A program made the position numbers and the translations under genes. 40,569 bases of DNA from the NCBI RefSeq assembly GCF_000520515.1, contig NZ_KI914721.1, positions 25,510-66,078 on the forward strand, given 5' to 3'. The notes under the pieces were generated by a model, which saw nothing but the letters and a program-made list of their open reading frames with translations, was not told where the DNA came from and ran no database searches. Numbering within the stretch: the stretch's first letter is position 1; each line of letters opens with the position of its first letter. Below, one piece after another: positions 25,972 through 35,411 of this stretch. This DNA comes from Arthrobacter sp. H20 (lineage in GTDB: Bacteria; Actinomycetota; Actinomycetes; Actinomycetales; Micrococcaceae).

Positions 25972-26023
25972 TTCACTCCGGTTGCTCCAAAGCCCCCGCG
26001 GTGACCTAACGACGAGGACACAA

Positions 26024-26941
26024 ATGTCTGTTCCCTATCCGCCCCCGCCGAGCTACCCGGCCTTGTCCTACGAGCTTTTCCCGCCACGATCCACCAGCGC
26101 AGAAGTCGGTCTGTGGAAGACCATCAGGGCGCTGGAGGACACCCGCCCCGATTTCGTATCAGTGACCTATGGCGCGTCCGGGTCCAATCGGGATACCGCC
26201 GTCGGCCTCCTCGAGCGACTGCTCGACGAGACCACACTGAAACCCCTGGCCCATCTGACCTGTGTAGGGAACTCGCTGGCGTACCTTTCGGAACTGGTCG
26301 ACGAGCTCATCTCACGAGGGGTGCGGGGCATCCTTGCGCTGCGTGGCGACCAACCCCAGGATCGGTCGCTTCCCGAGGGGGATCTGCAGTTCGCCAGCGA
26401 GCTGGTGGAGCTGATCCGGCGGGTTGAACGGTCTCGGACAGCTCACCTGTGTGCGGGGAAGGTGGCGGTGGGAGTCGCAGCCTACACCACCAGACACCCG
26501 GAATCCCCAAGCTTTGAGCATGACATCGAGGTGCTACTTGCCAAGCAGGCGGCTGGTGCCGATTTCGCGATCACCCAGGTCTTCTTCGCGCCCACACACT
26601 ACAGCAGGCTTCTGCGAACCGCCCGCCGGGCGGGCGTCGATATCCCCATCATTCCCGGTGTCATCCCCTTTACCAGCGTGCGTCGGCTGGAGCGTCTCAG
26701 CGAACTCGCTGGTATTGACATCGACACGCAGTTGAGGGAGCGCCTGATGAACGCTGGCAACGACGCGCAGCGGCGGCGCATCGGCATCCAGGCAACAGTG
26801 GACCTGGCCCATGCGGCACTGGACGACGGCGCCCCAGGCATTCACATCTACACCTTCAACGAACACGCTGCCGCACTGGATGTGCTGGACCGACTGGATC
26901 TCAGCCGCCCGCCAGCACCAGGCCTCAGCCAGTCCGCCTGA
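26024..26941 (+). CDS. metF: Methylenetetrahydrofolate reductase (MetF)
   Basis: 305 aa from ATG 26024 with GAGGA upstream; the longer frame to 25901 is the leader. MetF uses FAD to reduce 5,10-methylene-THF to 5-methyl-THF, the methyl donor for methionine. Visible motifs: SYELFPPRSTSAEVGLW (start of the TIM barrel), FVSVTYGASGSNRDTAVGLL, LAHLTCVGNS, GILALRGDQPQD, GADFAITQVFF and IPIIPGVIPFTS near residue 205. Length is normal. The downstream gene is metE, 27 nt on, which consumes the product. Confidence 0.95.
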   Translation: MSVPYPPPPSYPALSYELFPPRSTSAEVGLWKTIRALEDTRPDFVSVTYGASGSNRDTAVGLLERLLDETTLKPLAHLTCVGNSLAYLSELVDELISRGVRGILALRGDQPQDRSLPEGDLQFASELVELIRRVERSRTAHLCAGKVAVGVAAYTTRHPESPSFEHDIEVLLAKQAAGADFAITQVFFAPTHYSRLLRTARRAGVDIPIIPGVIPFTSVRRLERLSELAGIDIDTQLRERLMNAGNDAQRRRIGIQATVDLAHAALDDGAPGIHIYTFNEHAAALDVLDRLDLSRPPAPGLSQSA

Positions 26942-26968
26942 TCCCCCCACTTTCGAAGGACCTCCATT

Positions 26969-29299
26969 ATGAGCTGTGAATTTCCCGCAGCAACGATCAT
27001 CGGTTACCCCCGCATTGGCCCCCGCCGGGAACTGAAAAAGGCGCTCGAGTCCTACTGGGCTGGCACAAGCACTGCCGCCGAGCTGGAGAGCACCACCAGG
27101 CAACTGCGTCTTGACGGCTATACCCGCCTCGCCGAGCTGGGCCTGGGGGAGAACACCTCAGCGATCCCCGCATCGTTTTCCCTCTATGACCAGGTCCTTG
27201 ACACCGCTGTAACTTTCGGTGCTGTACCCGCCCGGTTCCAGGACCTGTACGACGACGACGGCCAGCTCAGCCTCGACGCCTACTTCACCCTGGCCCGCGG
27301 TGACTCGCTGCGCCAGCCGCTGGAAATGACCAAGTGGTTCGACACCAATTACCACTACCTGGTACCCGAGATCGATCAAGCGACGGAGTTCACGCTGGCC
27401 AACGACTCGACGCTCAGACGTGTCATTGAAGCTGCGGAAGTGGGCTTGACCATTCGTCCGACCCTGATCGGCCCAGTTACCTTCCTTTTGTTGAGCAAGG
27501 CTGCCGCCGGGTCGCCCGCAGGGTTCAATCCACTGAGCCGCCTTGATGATTTGTTGCCGCTCTACGCGCAGTTCCTGGGCCAGCTGGCCACCGCTGGGGC
27601 ACAGTGGGTCCAGTTGGAGGAGCCAGCCCTGGTAGCGGATCAGGCGGTCCCGGAAGAAGAGTTGGCAGCTGCCGTAGACCGCGCGTACCGGTTCCTCACA
27701 GCGGCGACGGCAAGACCAGCGGTGCTGGTGACTACTCAATACGGGTCACTCGGGCGGCTGTTGCCGGTTCTCGGGGCCACTGCCATCGATGCCCTGCACC
27801 TCGACGTCTTCAAAGGGGAACTGCCTGATTCCGAAGATCTCGTCGCGCTGGGAGACACCACCCTCGTCGCGGGCGTCGTGGATGGTCACAACATTTGGAA
27901 AGCCGACCTGGTCGTCGCAGCCGGCACGCTCACCGCCCTCGGCGGGTCGGCCCCGCGACTGAGCGTTGCAACCTCAACGTCGCTCCAGCATGTACCCCAT
28001 GACGTCGAGGACGAGCCACAGCTCGATCCCGAACTACGGTCCTGGCTGGCATTCGCCGACCAGAAGGTGGCCGAGGTTCTCACCCTCTCACGGCTGGTGG
28101 ACGGCAGTCCGTCCGGATCGATCGACGAAGCAATTGCTGAAGCGTCGGCGATTCTTGCGGCCCGCGCCGCGGCGAGCGGTGTGAACCGGCCGGAGGTGAG
28201 GGAGCGCCTGAGGGCCCTGACGCCGTCGGACTTCGGCCGTATCTCCTACCAGGAGCGAGCTGCAGCGCAGAAAACGGCGCTGCAGCTGCCGTTGCTCCCC
28301 ACCACCACCATCGGGTCGTTTCCGCAGACGGCTGACGTGCGATCAACCCGCGCCCGGTTCCACCGGGGAAACCTCGCTGCCGAGCAGTACACGCGGCTGA
28401 TGCGTGAGGAGATCAAGCGGGTGATCGCTCTGCAGGAGGATCTGGGGTTCGACGTCCTGGTGCACGGCGAGCCGGAGCGCAACGACATGGTGCAGTACTT
28501 CGCAGAGAACCTCGACGGGTTCGATGTGACAGTGAATGGGTGGGTGCAGTCCTACGGCTCACGCTGCACGCGGCCGTCGATCCTCTGGGGAGACGTCAGT
28601 CGCCCGCAGCCCATTACAGTGCAGTGGTCCAAGTACGCTCAATCCCTCACTGAGAAACCGGTCAAGGGCATGCTCACCGGTCCCGTCACCATTCTGGCCT
28701 GGTCGTTCGTCCGGGAGGATCAGCCGCTGGGGGAGACAGCCAACCAGGTGGCCCTCGCACTCCGGGACGAGGTAAGCGACCTGGAGCGCGCCGGAATCCG
28801 CGTCATTCAGGTCGATGAACCAGCTCTGCGTGAGCTGCTGCCTCTCAGGAATGGACTGCAGCGGGACTACCTGACCTGGTCGGTGAGCTCCTTCCGCCTC
28901 GCGACGTCGGGGGCAGCCCCATCGACGCAGATTCACACCCACCTGTGCTACTCCGAATTCGGTGCCATCATCGAGGCCATCGACGGGCTGGATGCCGACG
29001 TCACGTCCATCGAGGCTGCCCGCTCGCGGATGGAGGTAGTCCACGATCTGCAGGAGCAGGGCTTCGCGCGGGGTGTTGGCCCAGGGGTATATGACATCCA
29101 TTCGCCCAGGGTCCCCGACGAGAACGAGGTTGCTGAACTTGTGCAGAAGGCGATCCGGCACGTTCCAGCCCGCCAACTCTGGGTGAACCCCGACTGTGGG
29201 TTGAAGACCCGCGGCTACACCGAGACCGTTGAGTCGCTGCGCAACCTGGTTAACGCGGCCGCGCGGGTAAGGGCGGACCTGGACACGCCAGTGTCCTAG
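26969..29299 (+). CDS. metE: Cobalamin-independent methionine synthase (MetE)
   Basis: 776 aa, ATG start. It transfers a methyl group from 5-methyl-THF-polyglutamate to homocysteine, with a catalytic Zn. The N-terminal half begins IIGYPRIGPRRELKKALESYW and is a duplicated barrel without the metal site. The C-terminal half starts LPTTTIGSFPQTADVRSTRA and carries the Zn-binding IHTHLCYSEFG (His and Cys) and WVNPDCGLKTRGY (last Cys). The length is close to E. coli MetE (753). It is cotranscribed with metF, and the leader upstream of metF would control both. Confidence 0.96.
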   Translation: MSCEFPAATIIGYPRIGPRRELKKALESYWAGTSTAAELESTTRQLRLDGYTRLAELGLGENTSAIPASFSLYDQVLDTAVTFGAVPARFQDLYDDDGQLSLDAYFTLARGDSLRQPLEMTKWFDTNYHYLVPEIDQATEFTLANDSTLRRVIEAAEVGLTIRPTLIGPVTFLLLSKAAAGSPAGFNPLSRLDDLLPLYAQFLGQLATAGAQWVQLEEPALVADQAVPEEELAAAVDRAYRFLTAATARPAVLVTTQYGSLGRLLPVLGATAIDALHLDVFKGELPDSEDLVALGDTTLVAGVVDGHNIWKADLVVAAGTLTALGGSAPRLSVATSTSLQHVPHDVEDEPQLDPELRSWLAFADQKVAEVLTLSRLVDGSPSGSIDEAIAEASAILAARAAASGVNRPEVRERLRALTPSDFGRISYQERAAAQKTALQLPLLPTTTIGSFPQTADVRSTRARFHRGNLAAEQYTRLMREEIKRVIALQEDLGFDVLVHGEPERNDMVQYFAENLDGFDVTVNGWVQSYGSRCTRPSILWGDVSRPQPITVQWSKYAQSLTEKPVKGMLTGPVTILAWSFVREDQPLGETANQVALALRDEVSDLERAGIRVIQVDEPALRELLPLRNGLQRDYLTWSVSSFRLATSGAAPSTQIHTHLCYSEFGAIIEAIDGLDADVTSIEAARSRMEVVHDLQEQGFARGVGPGVYDIHSPRVPDENEVAELVQKAIRHVPARQLWVNPDCGLKTRGYTETVESLRNLVNAAARVRADLDTPVS

Positions 29300-29311
29300 G
29301 TGGGCCCGGTC

Positions 29312-30235
29312 TCACTGCCGGATCGGCTCAATACTCTGTGCCTTAAGGATCCCTGCCAACTGGTCCATGAAGAGCCGCACCCTAGTGCTCTGCTTGTCGC
29401 CGATCCGCAGCGCGAAGATGCTGCGGGCCAAACGAATCTCGGGGACATCAAGAGCCACTACACCTGACGGGCCATGAATCATGGCCAACTCCGGGACCAG
29501 CGCTGCGCCCAGCCCCGACGCAGTCATCGCCAGACTGGCATTGAAGTCGTCACAGAACGCCACCACGCGGGGGTGCAGGTTGCAGCTGGCAAACAGACGC
29601 TCAATCACTGTGGCATCAGCGGTCCCAGGGTGGTGCATGATCCATGGCATGTCGGATAGCTGATCCGCGCTGACTGCTGCTCCAGGACGGATGCCCCAGG
29701 CGGCGGGGAGTACTACCCGGAAATTGTCGTCGCCGATCCATTGGCGGCTGACCGATGATGGCCAGGCAAGCCCACCCTGCCCTACCTGAAACACCAGAGC
29801 CAGATCGAGTTCACCGCCAGTCCGCAGGCCCTGGATAGTCTGGGCGGGCTCCGCCACAAAGACTTTGAGGCTGATCCCCAATCGGCGCCACTCGGGAGTG
29901 CCGAGTAACCGCGGCAGGGCATACGTCGCCAGGCTCGGGAAGATTCCCAACCGCAACTCCTGGGTAGACTCTGCCTCGGCCCGCGCAGTGGAGGCCAGCA
30001 GCGCGTCGATATCGGTGAGAACTTTCGCTGCGTGACGTCCCATGACCACCGCCGCTTCAGTGGGTATTGCGCTGCGGGCCGACCGTTCAAACAGTGTGGC
30101 TCCGGTGTCGCGCTCCAAGGCCGACATCTGTTGGGATACCGCAGACGCCGTATACCCCAGCCGTGACGCGGCAGCGGTGAAGGAACCCACGCGGATGACT
30201 TCAAGGAGGGTGCGCAAATGCACTGGGTTGACCAC
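29312..30235 (-). CDS. LysR-family transcriptional regulator
   Basis: 307 aa from GTG 30235, chosen because AAAGGA lies six bases upstream and the protein then starts MVNPVHLRTLLEVIRVGSF; the frame extends to 30328 without a ribosome site. The winged helix-turn-helix is at residues about 5-60 (FTAAASRLGYTASAVSQQMSALE), followed by a two-lobed effector-binding domain. It is divergent from the lipid operon at 30434 and may regulate it; a LysR regulator commonly acts on its divergent neighbour. No clear T-N11-A box was fixed in the intergenic region. Confidence 0.92.
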   Translation of the reverse strand: MVNPVHLRTLLEVIRVGSFTAAASRLGYTASAVSQQMSALERDTGATLFERSARSAIPTEAAVVMGRHAAKVLTDIDALLASTARAEAESTQELRLGIFPSLATYALPRLLGTPEWRRLGISLKVFVAEPAQTIQGLRTGGELDLALVFQVGQGGLAWPSSVSRQWIGDDNFRVVLPAAWGIRPGAAVSADQLSDMPWIMHHPGTADATVIERLFASCNLHPRVVAFCDDFNASLAMTASGLGAALVPELAMIHGPSGVVALDVPEIRLARSIFALRIGDKQSTRVRLFMDQLAGILKAQSIEPIRQ

Positions 30236-30433
30236 CGGCAATCCTTTCGTCAGCTGGAGCGCACTTGATGCCTTTGGCGTAGCCAGCAGTACCAATCCGA
30301 GAATCGTCCGTCTCCGAACACTTACCAAACTATATTTACAGCAGGCGTTTTCCTTCTAGGAGGCCTGCAGTGATAATCGAGCCGGTTAAGTCGACTGGCG
30401 GCGGCGTCACACTATTCACGCGGAGGAGCGCAG

Positions 30434-31819
30434 ATGACCGACCATCAGCATGACACAACCGGATCGGTCCCTGGCGCGCCAACACGTCGACGCCGGATTG
30501 CCGTCGTTGGGAGCGGCGTCGCAGGGCTGACCGCAGCCTACGTGCTGAGTCGTCACCATTCAGTGACGCTGTATGAGGCAGACCACCGCGCCGGCGGCCA
30601 CGCCCACACCCACCAGATGCCGATGTCCGATGGGACCACCTCGGGGGTCGATACCGGTTTCATTGTCCACAATGACAGGACCTACCCCACACTGCTGCGA
30701 CTTTTCGGCGAATTGGGGGTGCCCACCCAGGACTCGGACATGACCATGTCAGTTCGGTGCGACGGCTGCGGCCTCGAATATGCCGGCGCCAAAGGCCGGC
30801 GTGGGGTCTTTGCGCAGCCGGGAGTGCTCCGCCGCGGTAAATACCTCAAAATGCTGATCGAGGTGCTCCGCTTTCAGCGCGACGCACGGGCGCTGCTCAA
30901 GGAGACTGGCGGCCAGGCGGCCACAGCCACCGACGGCGACGGCGACGGCATGACCCTGGGCGAGTTCCTTGGCAAGGGACAATTCAGCGAATACTTCACC
31001 TCCCACTTCATGACCCCTGTGGTCTCTGCCGTCTGGTCCTGCGATCCTGCGACGGCGCTGGCTTACCCTGCCCGTTACCTCTTTTCCTTCATGTCACATC
31101 ACGGGATGCTGACCATCAAGGGCTCACCGCAGTGGCGCACGGTTACGGGCGGTTCCGGTGAATACGTCCGCCGGGTGCTTGACCACATCGACGACGTCCG
31201 GCTCGGCTCGCCCGTGAGCGAGGTACGCGCGGTGGGAGACGGCGTCGTCGTCACAGTCGACGGTGACTCAACAACCTACGATGCAGTAGTGATTGCTACC
31301 CATCCGCACCAGGCGCTCGCCATGCTTGGCGACGCCGGGCCGATCGAGACCCAGGTCCTCGGCGACATGCCGTACACCACCAACCACACCCTGTTCCATA
31401 CCGACGAATCGGTGCTGCCGCGCGCTGATGCCGCGCGGTCCTCATGGAACTATCGGTTGCCATCCTGCGAGGCGAGCCCCGACCGGGTCCTGGTGACGTA
31501 TGACCTTACCCGGCTGCAACGGCTGGAGAGGCGCACCGACCATCGCTTCCTTGTCAGTCTGGGCGAGGGGGACGAGATAGCTCCTGCAGCAGTCCTGCGC
31601 TCAATGACCTATGAGCACCCGCAGTACACACCGTCGTCGCTCGCAGCGCAACGCCGCTTGGCCGAGCTTGGCGACTCCCGCATCGCGTTCGCTGGGGCCT
31701 ATCACGGCTGGGGGTTCCACGAGGACGGCGCACTGTCTGGTCTGCGCGCTGCAGAGCGCTTGGGTGGTTCCTGGGACGCTGAGCCACTCGACGCCGCGAT
31801 GGCGGATGCTCCGTCATGA
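30434..31819 (+). CDS. FAD-dependent amine-oxidase-like oxidoreductase
   Basis: 461 aa, ATG start, with GGAGGAG upstream. The dinucleotide motif IAVVGSGVAGLTAAYVLS is at residues about 22-39, and the second glycine motif is YEADHRAGGHAHTH (about 48-61). FIVHNDRTYPTLL and a C-terminal FAGAYHGWGFHEDGALSG, also FAD-binding, complete the fold. It resembles the mycobacterial Rv0449c-type enzyme that accompanies fatty-acid methylation; the role there is thought to be a redox step on the lipid. It overlaps the next gene by 4 nt (ATGA at 31816-31819). Confidence 0.88.
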   Translation: MTDHQHDTTGSVPGAPTRRRRIAVVGSGVAGLTAAYVLSRHHSVTLYEADHRAGGHAHTHQMPMSDGTTSGVDTGFIVHNDRTYPTLLRLFGELGVPTQDSDMTMSVRCDGCGLEYAGAKGRRGVFAQPGVLRRGKYLKMLIEVLRFQRDARALLKETGGQAATATDGDGDGMTLGEFLGKGQFSEYFTSHFMTPVVSAVWSCDPATALAYPARYLFSFMSHHGMLTIKGSPQWRTVTGGSGEYVRRVLDHIDDVRLGSPVSEVRAVGDGVVVTVDGDSTTYDAVVIATHPHQALAMLGDAGPIETQVLGDMPYTTNHTLFHTDESVLPRADAARSSWNYRLPSCEASPDRVLVTYDLTRLQRLERRTDHRFLVSLGEGDEIAPAAVLRSMTYEHPQYTPSSLAAQRRLAELGDSRIAFAGAYHGWGFHEDGALSGLRAAERLGGSWDAEPLDAAMADAPS

Positions 31820-32541
31820 CCGCAGCCCTCTACCCGACGACGATCCGGCATGTGCGCCGGTCGCCGTTGCACAACGAGTTCACCTACCGCAGCTACAGCT
31901 GGCTAGTGGACCTGAATGATCTGCCGGAGCTCCCGCGGCCGCTGCGGCCATTCGCCGTATTCTCTGCGGCCGATCACCTGGGCGACCCTGCTCGCACCAT
32001 CCGTTCCAACGTCGCCACCTACCTGGCCACCCGGGGCATCAACGACGCCGACGGCCGCGTGACGATGCTCGCCAGCGGACGCGTCCTGGGGCACGTGTTC
32101 AATCCGCTGAGTCTCTTCTGGTGCCACCGCGTCGACGGGTCGCTTGCAGCAGTGATCGCCGAGGTGCATAACACCTACGGCGAGCGTCACTGCTACCTGC
32201 TGGACCCCGATCAGGCGGGCCGGGCGGTGACCGACAAGGCGTTCTATGTGTCGCCGTTTAACGACGTTTCAGGACAATATGAGATGCGTGTGCCCGAGCC
32301 GGACGAACGCCTCAGGATCGCTATCACTCTCCACCGGGAGGGCCATTCCCCCTTTATTGCAACGATGGCGGGGCATCGTCTCCCGGCTACCACCCGAAAT
32401 GTTGTTCGCATGATCACCGCCATTCCTGTAGCACCGCTCCGCGCAGCTGCCCAGATTCGGTGGCAGGGAGTTAAACTCTGGATGCGTAGGTTGCCCGTAC
32501 GCACCAGGCCACACCATGAATCACAGGAGGCAGTTCGATGA
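31816..32541 (+). CDS. DUF1365 family protein
   Basis: 241 aa, starting on the ATGA overlap with the oxidoreductase. Motifs of the family: YPTTIRHVRRSPLHNEFTYR near the N-terminus, FAVFSAADHLGD, VFNPLSLFWCHR, and VHNTYGERHCYLLD. Function is unknown, but the gene is almost always next to an FAD oxidoreductase and a cyclopropane-synthase-family methyltransferase, so a role in the same lipid modification is inferred. A soluble, possibly membrane-associated protein; no signal peptide. It overlaps the next gene by 4 nt. Confidence 0.88.
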   Translation: MTAALYPTTIRHVRRSPLHNEFTYRSYSWLVDLNDLPELPRPLRPFAVFSAADHLGDPARTIRSNVATYLATRGINDADGRVTMLASGRVLGHVFNPLSLFWCHRVDGSLAAVIAEVHNTYGERHCYLLDPDQAGRAVTDKAFYVSPFNDVSGQYEMRVPEPDERLRIAITLHREGHSPFIATMAGHRLPATTRNVVRMITAIPVAPLRAAAQIRWQGVKLWMRRLPVRTRPHHESQEAVR

Positions 32542-33815
32542 GTACCCTTGTCCGTTCCGAGGAAGATGTTGATCCGGAGTATTGGCCCGGTATCGCCAAC
32601 GTTCCGTCGGGCCCGAGGAACAAGGTTGCCGCGGCCCTCGCGGAGAAGATCTTCGCCGCTGCTGTGAACCGCCTGCAGCTGCGGGTGGTGTACGACGACG
32701 GCACAGTGCTCGGCGCGCCCGGCGGCGGGCTTCGCCCCGAGATGCGTATCCACCGACCCGCCGACTTTTTTGCGCGCCTGGGCGACAACGGTTTGATCGG
32801 TCTAGGGGAGGCCTACATGGCGCAGGACTGGACGGCGTCGGACCTCACCGAAGTTATGCAGGTGTTCGCTGCGCAGGCAGCGCACCTGGTGCCGGTGCCG
32901 CTGCAGAAACTGCGCGGCCTGTACCTCCCCAAACCTCCCCGCAAAGAACGCAACACCAAGATCAACACCCGGTCGAATATCTCCCGGCACTATGACCTCT
33001 CGAATGATCTGTTCAACCTGTTTCTGGACGAAACAATGTCCTATTCCAGCGCGCTATTCGACGCCAACGGGCCGCAACTATTGGATGCCCGCTGGGACGA
33101 CCTTCCCGAGGCCCAGCGCTGCAAGGTCGACCGCCTACTTGACCAGGCCGACGTGGGCAAGGGGACACGGGTGCTGGAGATTGGTACCGGCTGGGGTGAA
33201 CTGGCCATCCGGGCCGCGCGCCGCGGTGCCACGGTTCTCTCAGTGACCCTCTCGAGCGAGCAGAAGGAACTGGCTGAGCAGCGGATTGCCGACGCCGGCC
33301 TGACCCACCTGGTAACCGTCGAGCTGAAGGACTACCGGGCGGTTGAGGGAGAGTATGACGCGATCGTTTCGGTGGAGATGATCGAGGCAGTCGGGTACGA
33401 GTACTGGGGAGTGTACTTCCAGACCATCGACCGCCTGCTGGCACCTGACGGACGCGTCGCCATCCAGGCGATCACCATGCCGCATGAGCGGATGATGGTC
33501 ACTCGCCGGTCCTACACCTGGATCCACAAGTACATTTTCCCTGGCGGGTTCATCCCGTCCGTGCGGGCGATTGAGGACATCACTGACCGGTACACCGGCC
33601 TCAGGGTCCGCGAACGGCTATCCATGGGCGACCACTACGCGCAGACCCTGCGCCTCTGGGAAGAACGGTTCCTCGCGCACACAGACGACGTCACAGCGCT
33701 TGGCTTCGACCAGGTCTTTCAGCGGATGTGGCAGTTCTACCTGTGCTACTCGAGGGCCGGCTTTCAGTCCGGGTATCTCGATGTCCAGCAGCTAATCTTT
33801 GACCGCCGGCCGTAA
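32538..33815 (+). CDS. Cyclopropane-fatty-acid-synthase-family methyltransferase, divergent copy
   Basis: 425 aa, ATG start overlapping DUF1365. The N-terminal domain is followed by ISRHYDLSNDLFNLFLDETM (about 148-167), then MSYSSALF, where classical cyclopropane synthase has YSCAYW; the cysteine (E. coli Cys139) is replaced by Ser171. The SAM site is RVLEIGTGWGELAI (about 211-224), and a Glu in SVEMIEAVG matches E. coli Glu239. The position of E. coli His266 appears to be Gln (AIQAIT). The tail HKYIFPGGFIPSV and YYLCYSRAGFQSG-type ending are present. It may be a methyltransferase with altered chemistry; this rests on an alignment done by eye. Confidence 0.88.
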   Translation: MSTLVRSEEDVDPEYWPGIANVPSGPRNKVAAALAEKIFAAAVNRLQLRVVYDDGTVLGAPGGGLRPEMRIHRPADFFARLGDNGLIGLGEAYMAQDWTASDLTEVMQVFAAQAAHLVPVPLQKLRGLYLPKPPRKERNTKINTRSNISRHYDLSNDLFNLFLDETMSYSSALFDANGPQLLDARWDDLPEAQRCKVDRLLDQADVGKGTRVLEIGTGWGELAIRAARRGATVLSVTLSSEQKELAEQRIADAGLTHLVTVELKDYRAVEGEYDAIVSVEMIEAVGYEYWGVYFQTIDRLLAPDGRVAIQAITMPHERMMVTRRSYTWIHKYIFPGGFIPSVRAIEDITDRYTGLRVRERLSMGDHYAQTLRLWEERFLAHTDDVTALGFDQVFQRMWQFYLCYSRAGFQSGYLDVQQLIFDRRP

Positions 33816-33832
33816 CCATCAGGAGCATTCAG

Positions 33833-35107
33833 TTGACCCACCCAGAATCCACAATGCAGGCCGTCAGTATCGACAAAGATATTGCCGGCAAGCTCTCGCG
33901 CATCCTTGAACCCATTGTGGGGGGCGAACTTCCCGTGTACCTGCGCGCCTGGGACGGAAGTACGGCCGGCCCGAAGGATCAGCCGGAGGTGCAGCTCAAC
34001 AGTGCCAACGCGCTGCGCCGGCTGCTGTGGAGCCCGGGGGAACTGGGTGCGGCCCAGGCCTATGTGACCGGGGAGATTGATGTTCCCGGGTCATTGGAGG
34101 CGGCGCTGACCCACCTGTGGACCGTTGTGGCGTCGCGGGGTTTGTCGATGCCCAGACTGACTCCCGCGCTGGTGCTGCAGTTGACGAAACTGGCGCGCGA
34201 GCTGGGGGTCTTCGGGCCTCCGCTGCCTGCTCCGGCGTCGCAGGCGAAAATCAAGGGACGCTTGCACAGCCTGCTCCGTGATCGGGAGGCGATCAGCCAC
34301 CACTATGACCTCTCCAACAGCTTCTACGAGCTGATCCTCGATGAGAACATGGCATACTCGTGCGGCTACTGGCTCTCCGACGATCCGGACTACACCCTGG
34401 AAGATGCCCAGCGGGACAAGCTGGATCAGGTCTGCCGCAAGATCGGTCTGGACACGATGCCCGGCCAGCGTTTCCTTGACGTCGGCTGTGGCTGGGGGTC
34501 ACTGAGCCTCTTCGCCGCCGAGCACTTTGGCGCGAAGGTCACCGGCGTGACCATCTCCAGGGAGCAGAAGGCGTTTATCGACGCACGCATCAAGGAGCGC
34601 GGACTGCAGGACCGGGTAGAGATCCGGTTGCAGGACTACCGCGATGTCCGGGACGGACCCTACGATGCTGTCGCTTCCCTGGAGATGGGGGAGCATGTGG
34701 GGGACGAGAACTACGGAACCTACACCTCCACACTGTTCCGCAACGTGCGGCCCGGCGGCAAGGTGCTGATCCAGCAGATGTCACGGCATGGGAAGCATCC
34801 GGGTGGCGGACCGTTCATCGAATCCTTCATTGCCCCCGACATGCATATGCGGGCTGTCGGCGACACGGTCAACCTGATCGAGAACGCCGGGTTCGAGATT
34901 CTCGGCGTCGAGGCGATGCGCGAGCATTACGTCCGCACCATCGATGCCTGGCATGACCGATTCGACGCCAACTGGGACAAGGCGGTGGACATGATGGGCG
35001 AGGAAGTGGCCCGTGTCTGGCGCCTGTATCTCGTAGGCGCAATGATGACTTTCCGCGATGGACGTATGGGAGTGGACCAGGTCTTGTCCCAGAGGCCAGC
35101 CGGCTAA
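33833..35107 (+). CDS. Cyclopropane/10-methyl fatty acid synthase family methyltransferase (UfaA1-like)
   Basis: 424 aa, TTG start with AGGAG upstream; an ATG seven codons on is an alternative. The sequence HHYDLSNSFYELILDENMAYSCGYW (about residues 156-180, split here as two parts) retains the cysteine (Cys177) lost in the upstream copy. The SAM site is RFLDVGCGWGSLSLFAA (about 213-229), then LEMGEHVGDENYG and LIQQMSRHGKHPGGGPFIES. It resembles mycobacterial UfaA1 (Rv0447c), which methylates oleate to cyclopropane or 10-methyl products. It lies 17 nt after the first methyltransferase and is the last gene before the strong terminator. Confidence 0.88.
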   Translation: MTHPESTMQAVSIDKDIAGKLSRILEPIVGGELPVYLRAWDGSTAGPKDQPEVQLNSANALRRLLWSPGELGAAQAYVTGEIDVPGSLEAALTHLWTVVASRGLSMPRLTPALVLQLTKLARELGVFGPPLPAPASQAKIKGRLHSLLRDREAISHHYDLSNSFYELILDENMAYSCGYWLSDDPDYTLEDAQRDKLDQVCRKIGLDTMPGQRFLDVGCGWGSLSLFAAEHFGAKVTGVTISREQKAFIDARIKERGLQDRVEIRLQDYRDVRDGPYDAVASLEMGEHVGDENYGTYTSTLFRNVRPGGKVLIQQMSRHGKHPGGGPFIESFIAPDMHMRAVGDTVNLIENAGFEILGVEAMREHYVRTIDAWHDRFDANWDKAVDMMGEEVARVWRLYLVGAMMTFRDGRMGVDQVLSQRPAG

Positions 35108-35135
35108 GGTTTCTCTTTCGCTGCCGAAACAAGGG

Positions 35136-35186
35136 CAGTTGTGGTGGGTGCGGCAGGTCGACGCACCCACCACAGCTGTTTTTTTG
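35136..35186 (+). terminator. Very strong rho-independent terminator of the lipid operon
   Basis: Arms CAGTTGTGGTGGGTGCG (35136-35152) and CGCACCCACCACAGCTG (35162-35178) form a 17-bp stem with one G-T pair and a 9-nt loop, followed by seven T at 35179-35185. It begins 28 nt after the last stop. Confidence 0.95.
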
Positions 35187-35379
35187 TGTGGCAGGGCTTC
35201 CAGACCACGGCGCAGGAGCGACACGCCGACAACTTACGACACAGAAGTATTTTGCCTGTGTGCAAGTACTCCACAGGGGTGTGGACGACACCGAAAGATT
35301 GCCGGTTTTCCGCGCATTCTCAGGGGCCCTGATTGTGGATTGTCTGTGGACGAATCAGCCGACGAATGACATACTTGTA

Positions 35380-35395
35380 ATACATCATCTTGGGG
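35380..35395. promoter_or_regulatory. Candidate NrdR box (weaker, upstream)
   Basis: ATACATCATCTTGGGG, with about half of its positions matching the NrdR consensus ACACTATATATAGTGT. It starts exactly 32 bp before the better site at 35412, the usual spacing of paired NrdR boxes. Confidence 0.4.
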
Positions 35396-35411
35396 TCGCT
35401 CCCGGAGGTAT

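Noticed and set aside
25752-26023. Cobalamin, SAM-I or SAM-IV riboswitch before metF
   Set aside because: No B12 box and no SAM-I/SAM-IV conserved core was found by eye; the fold is too small for these classes.
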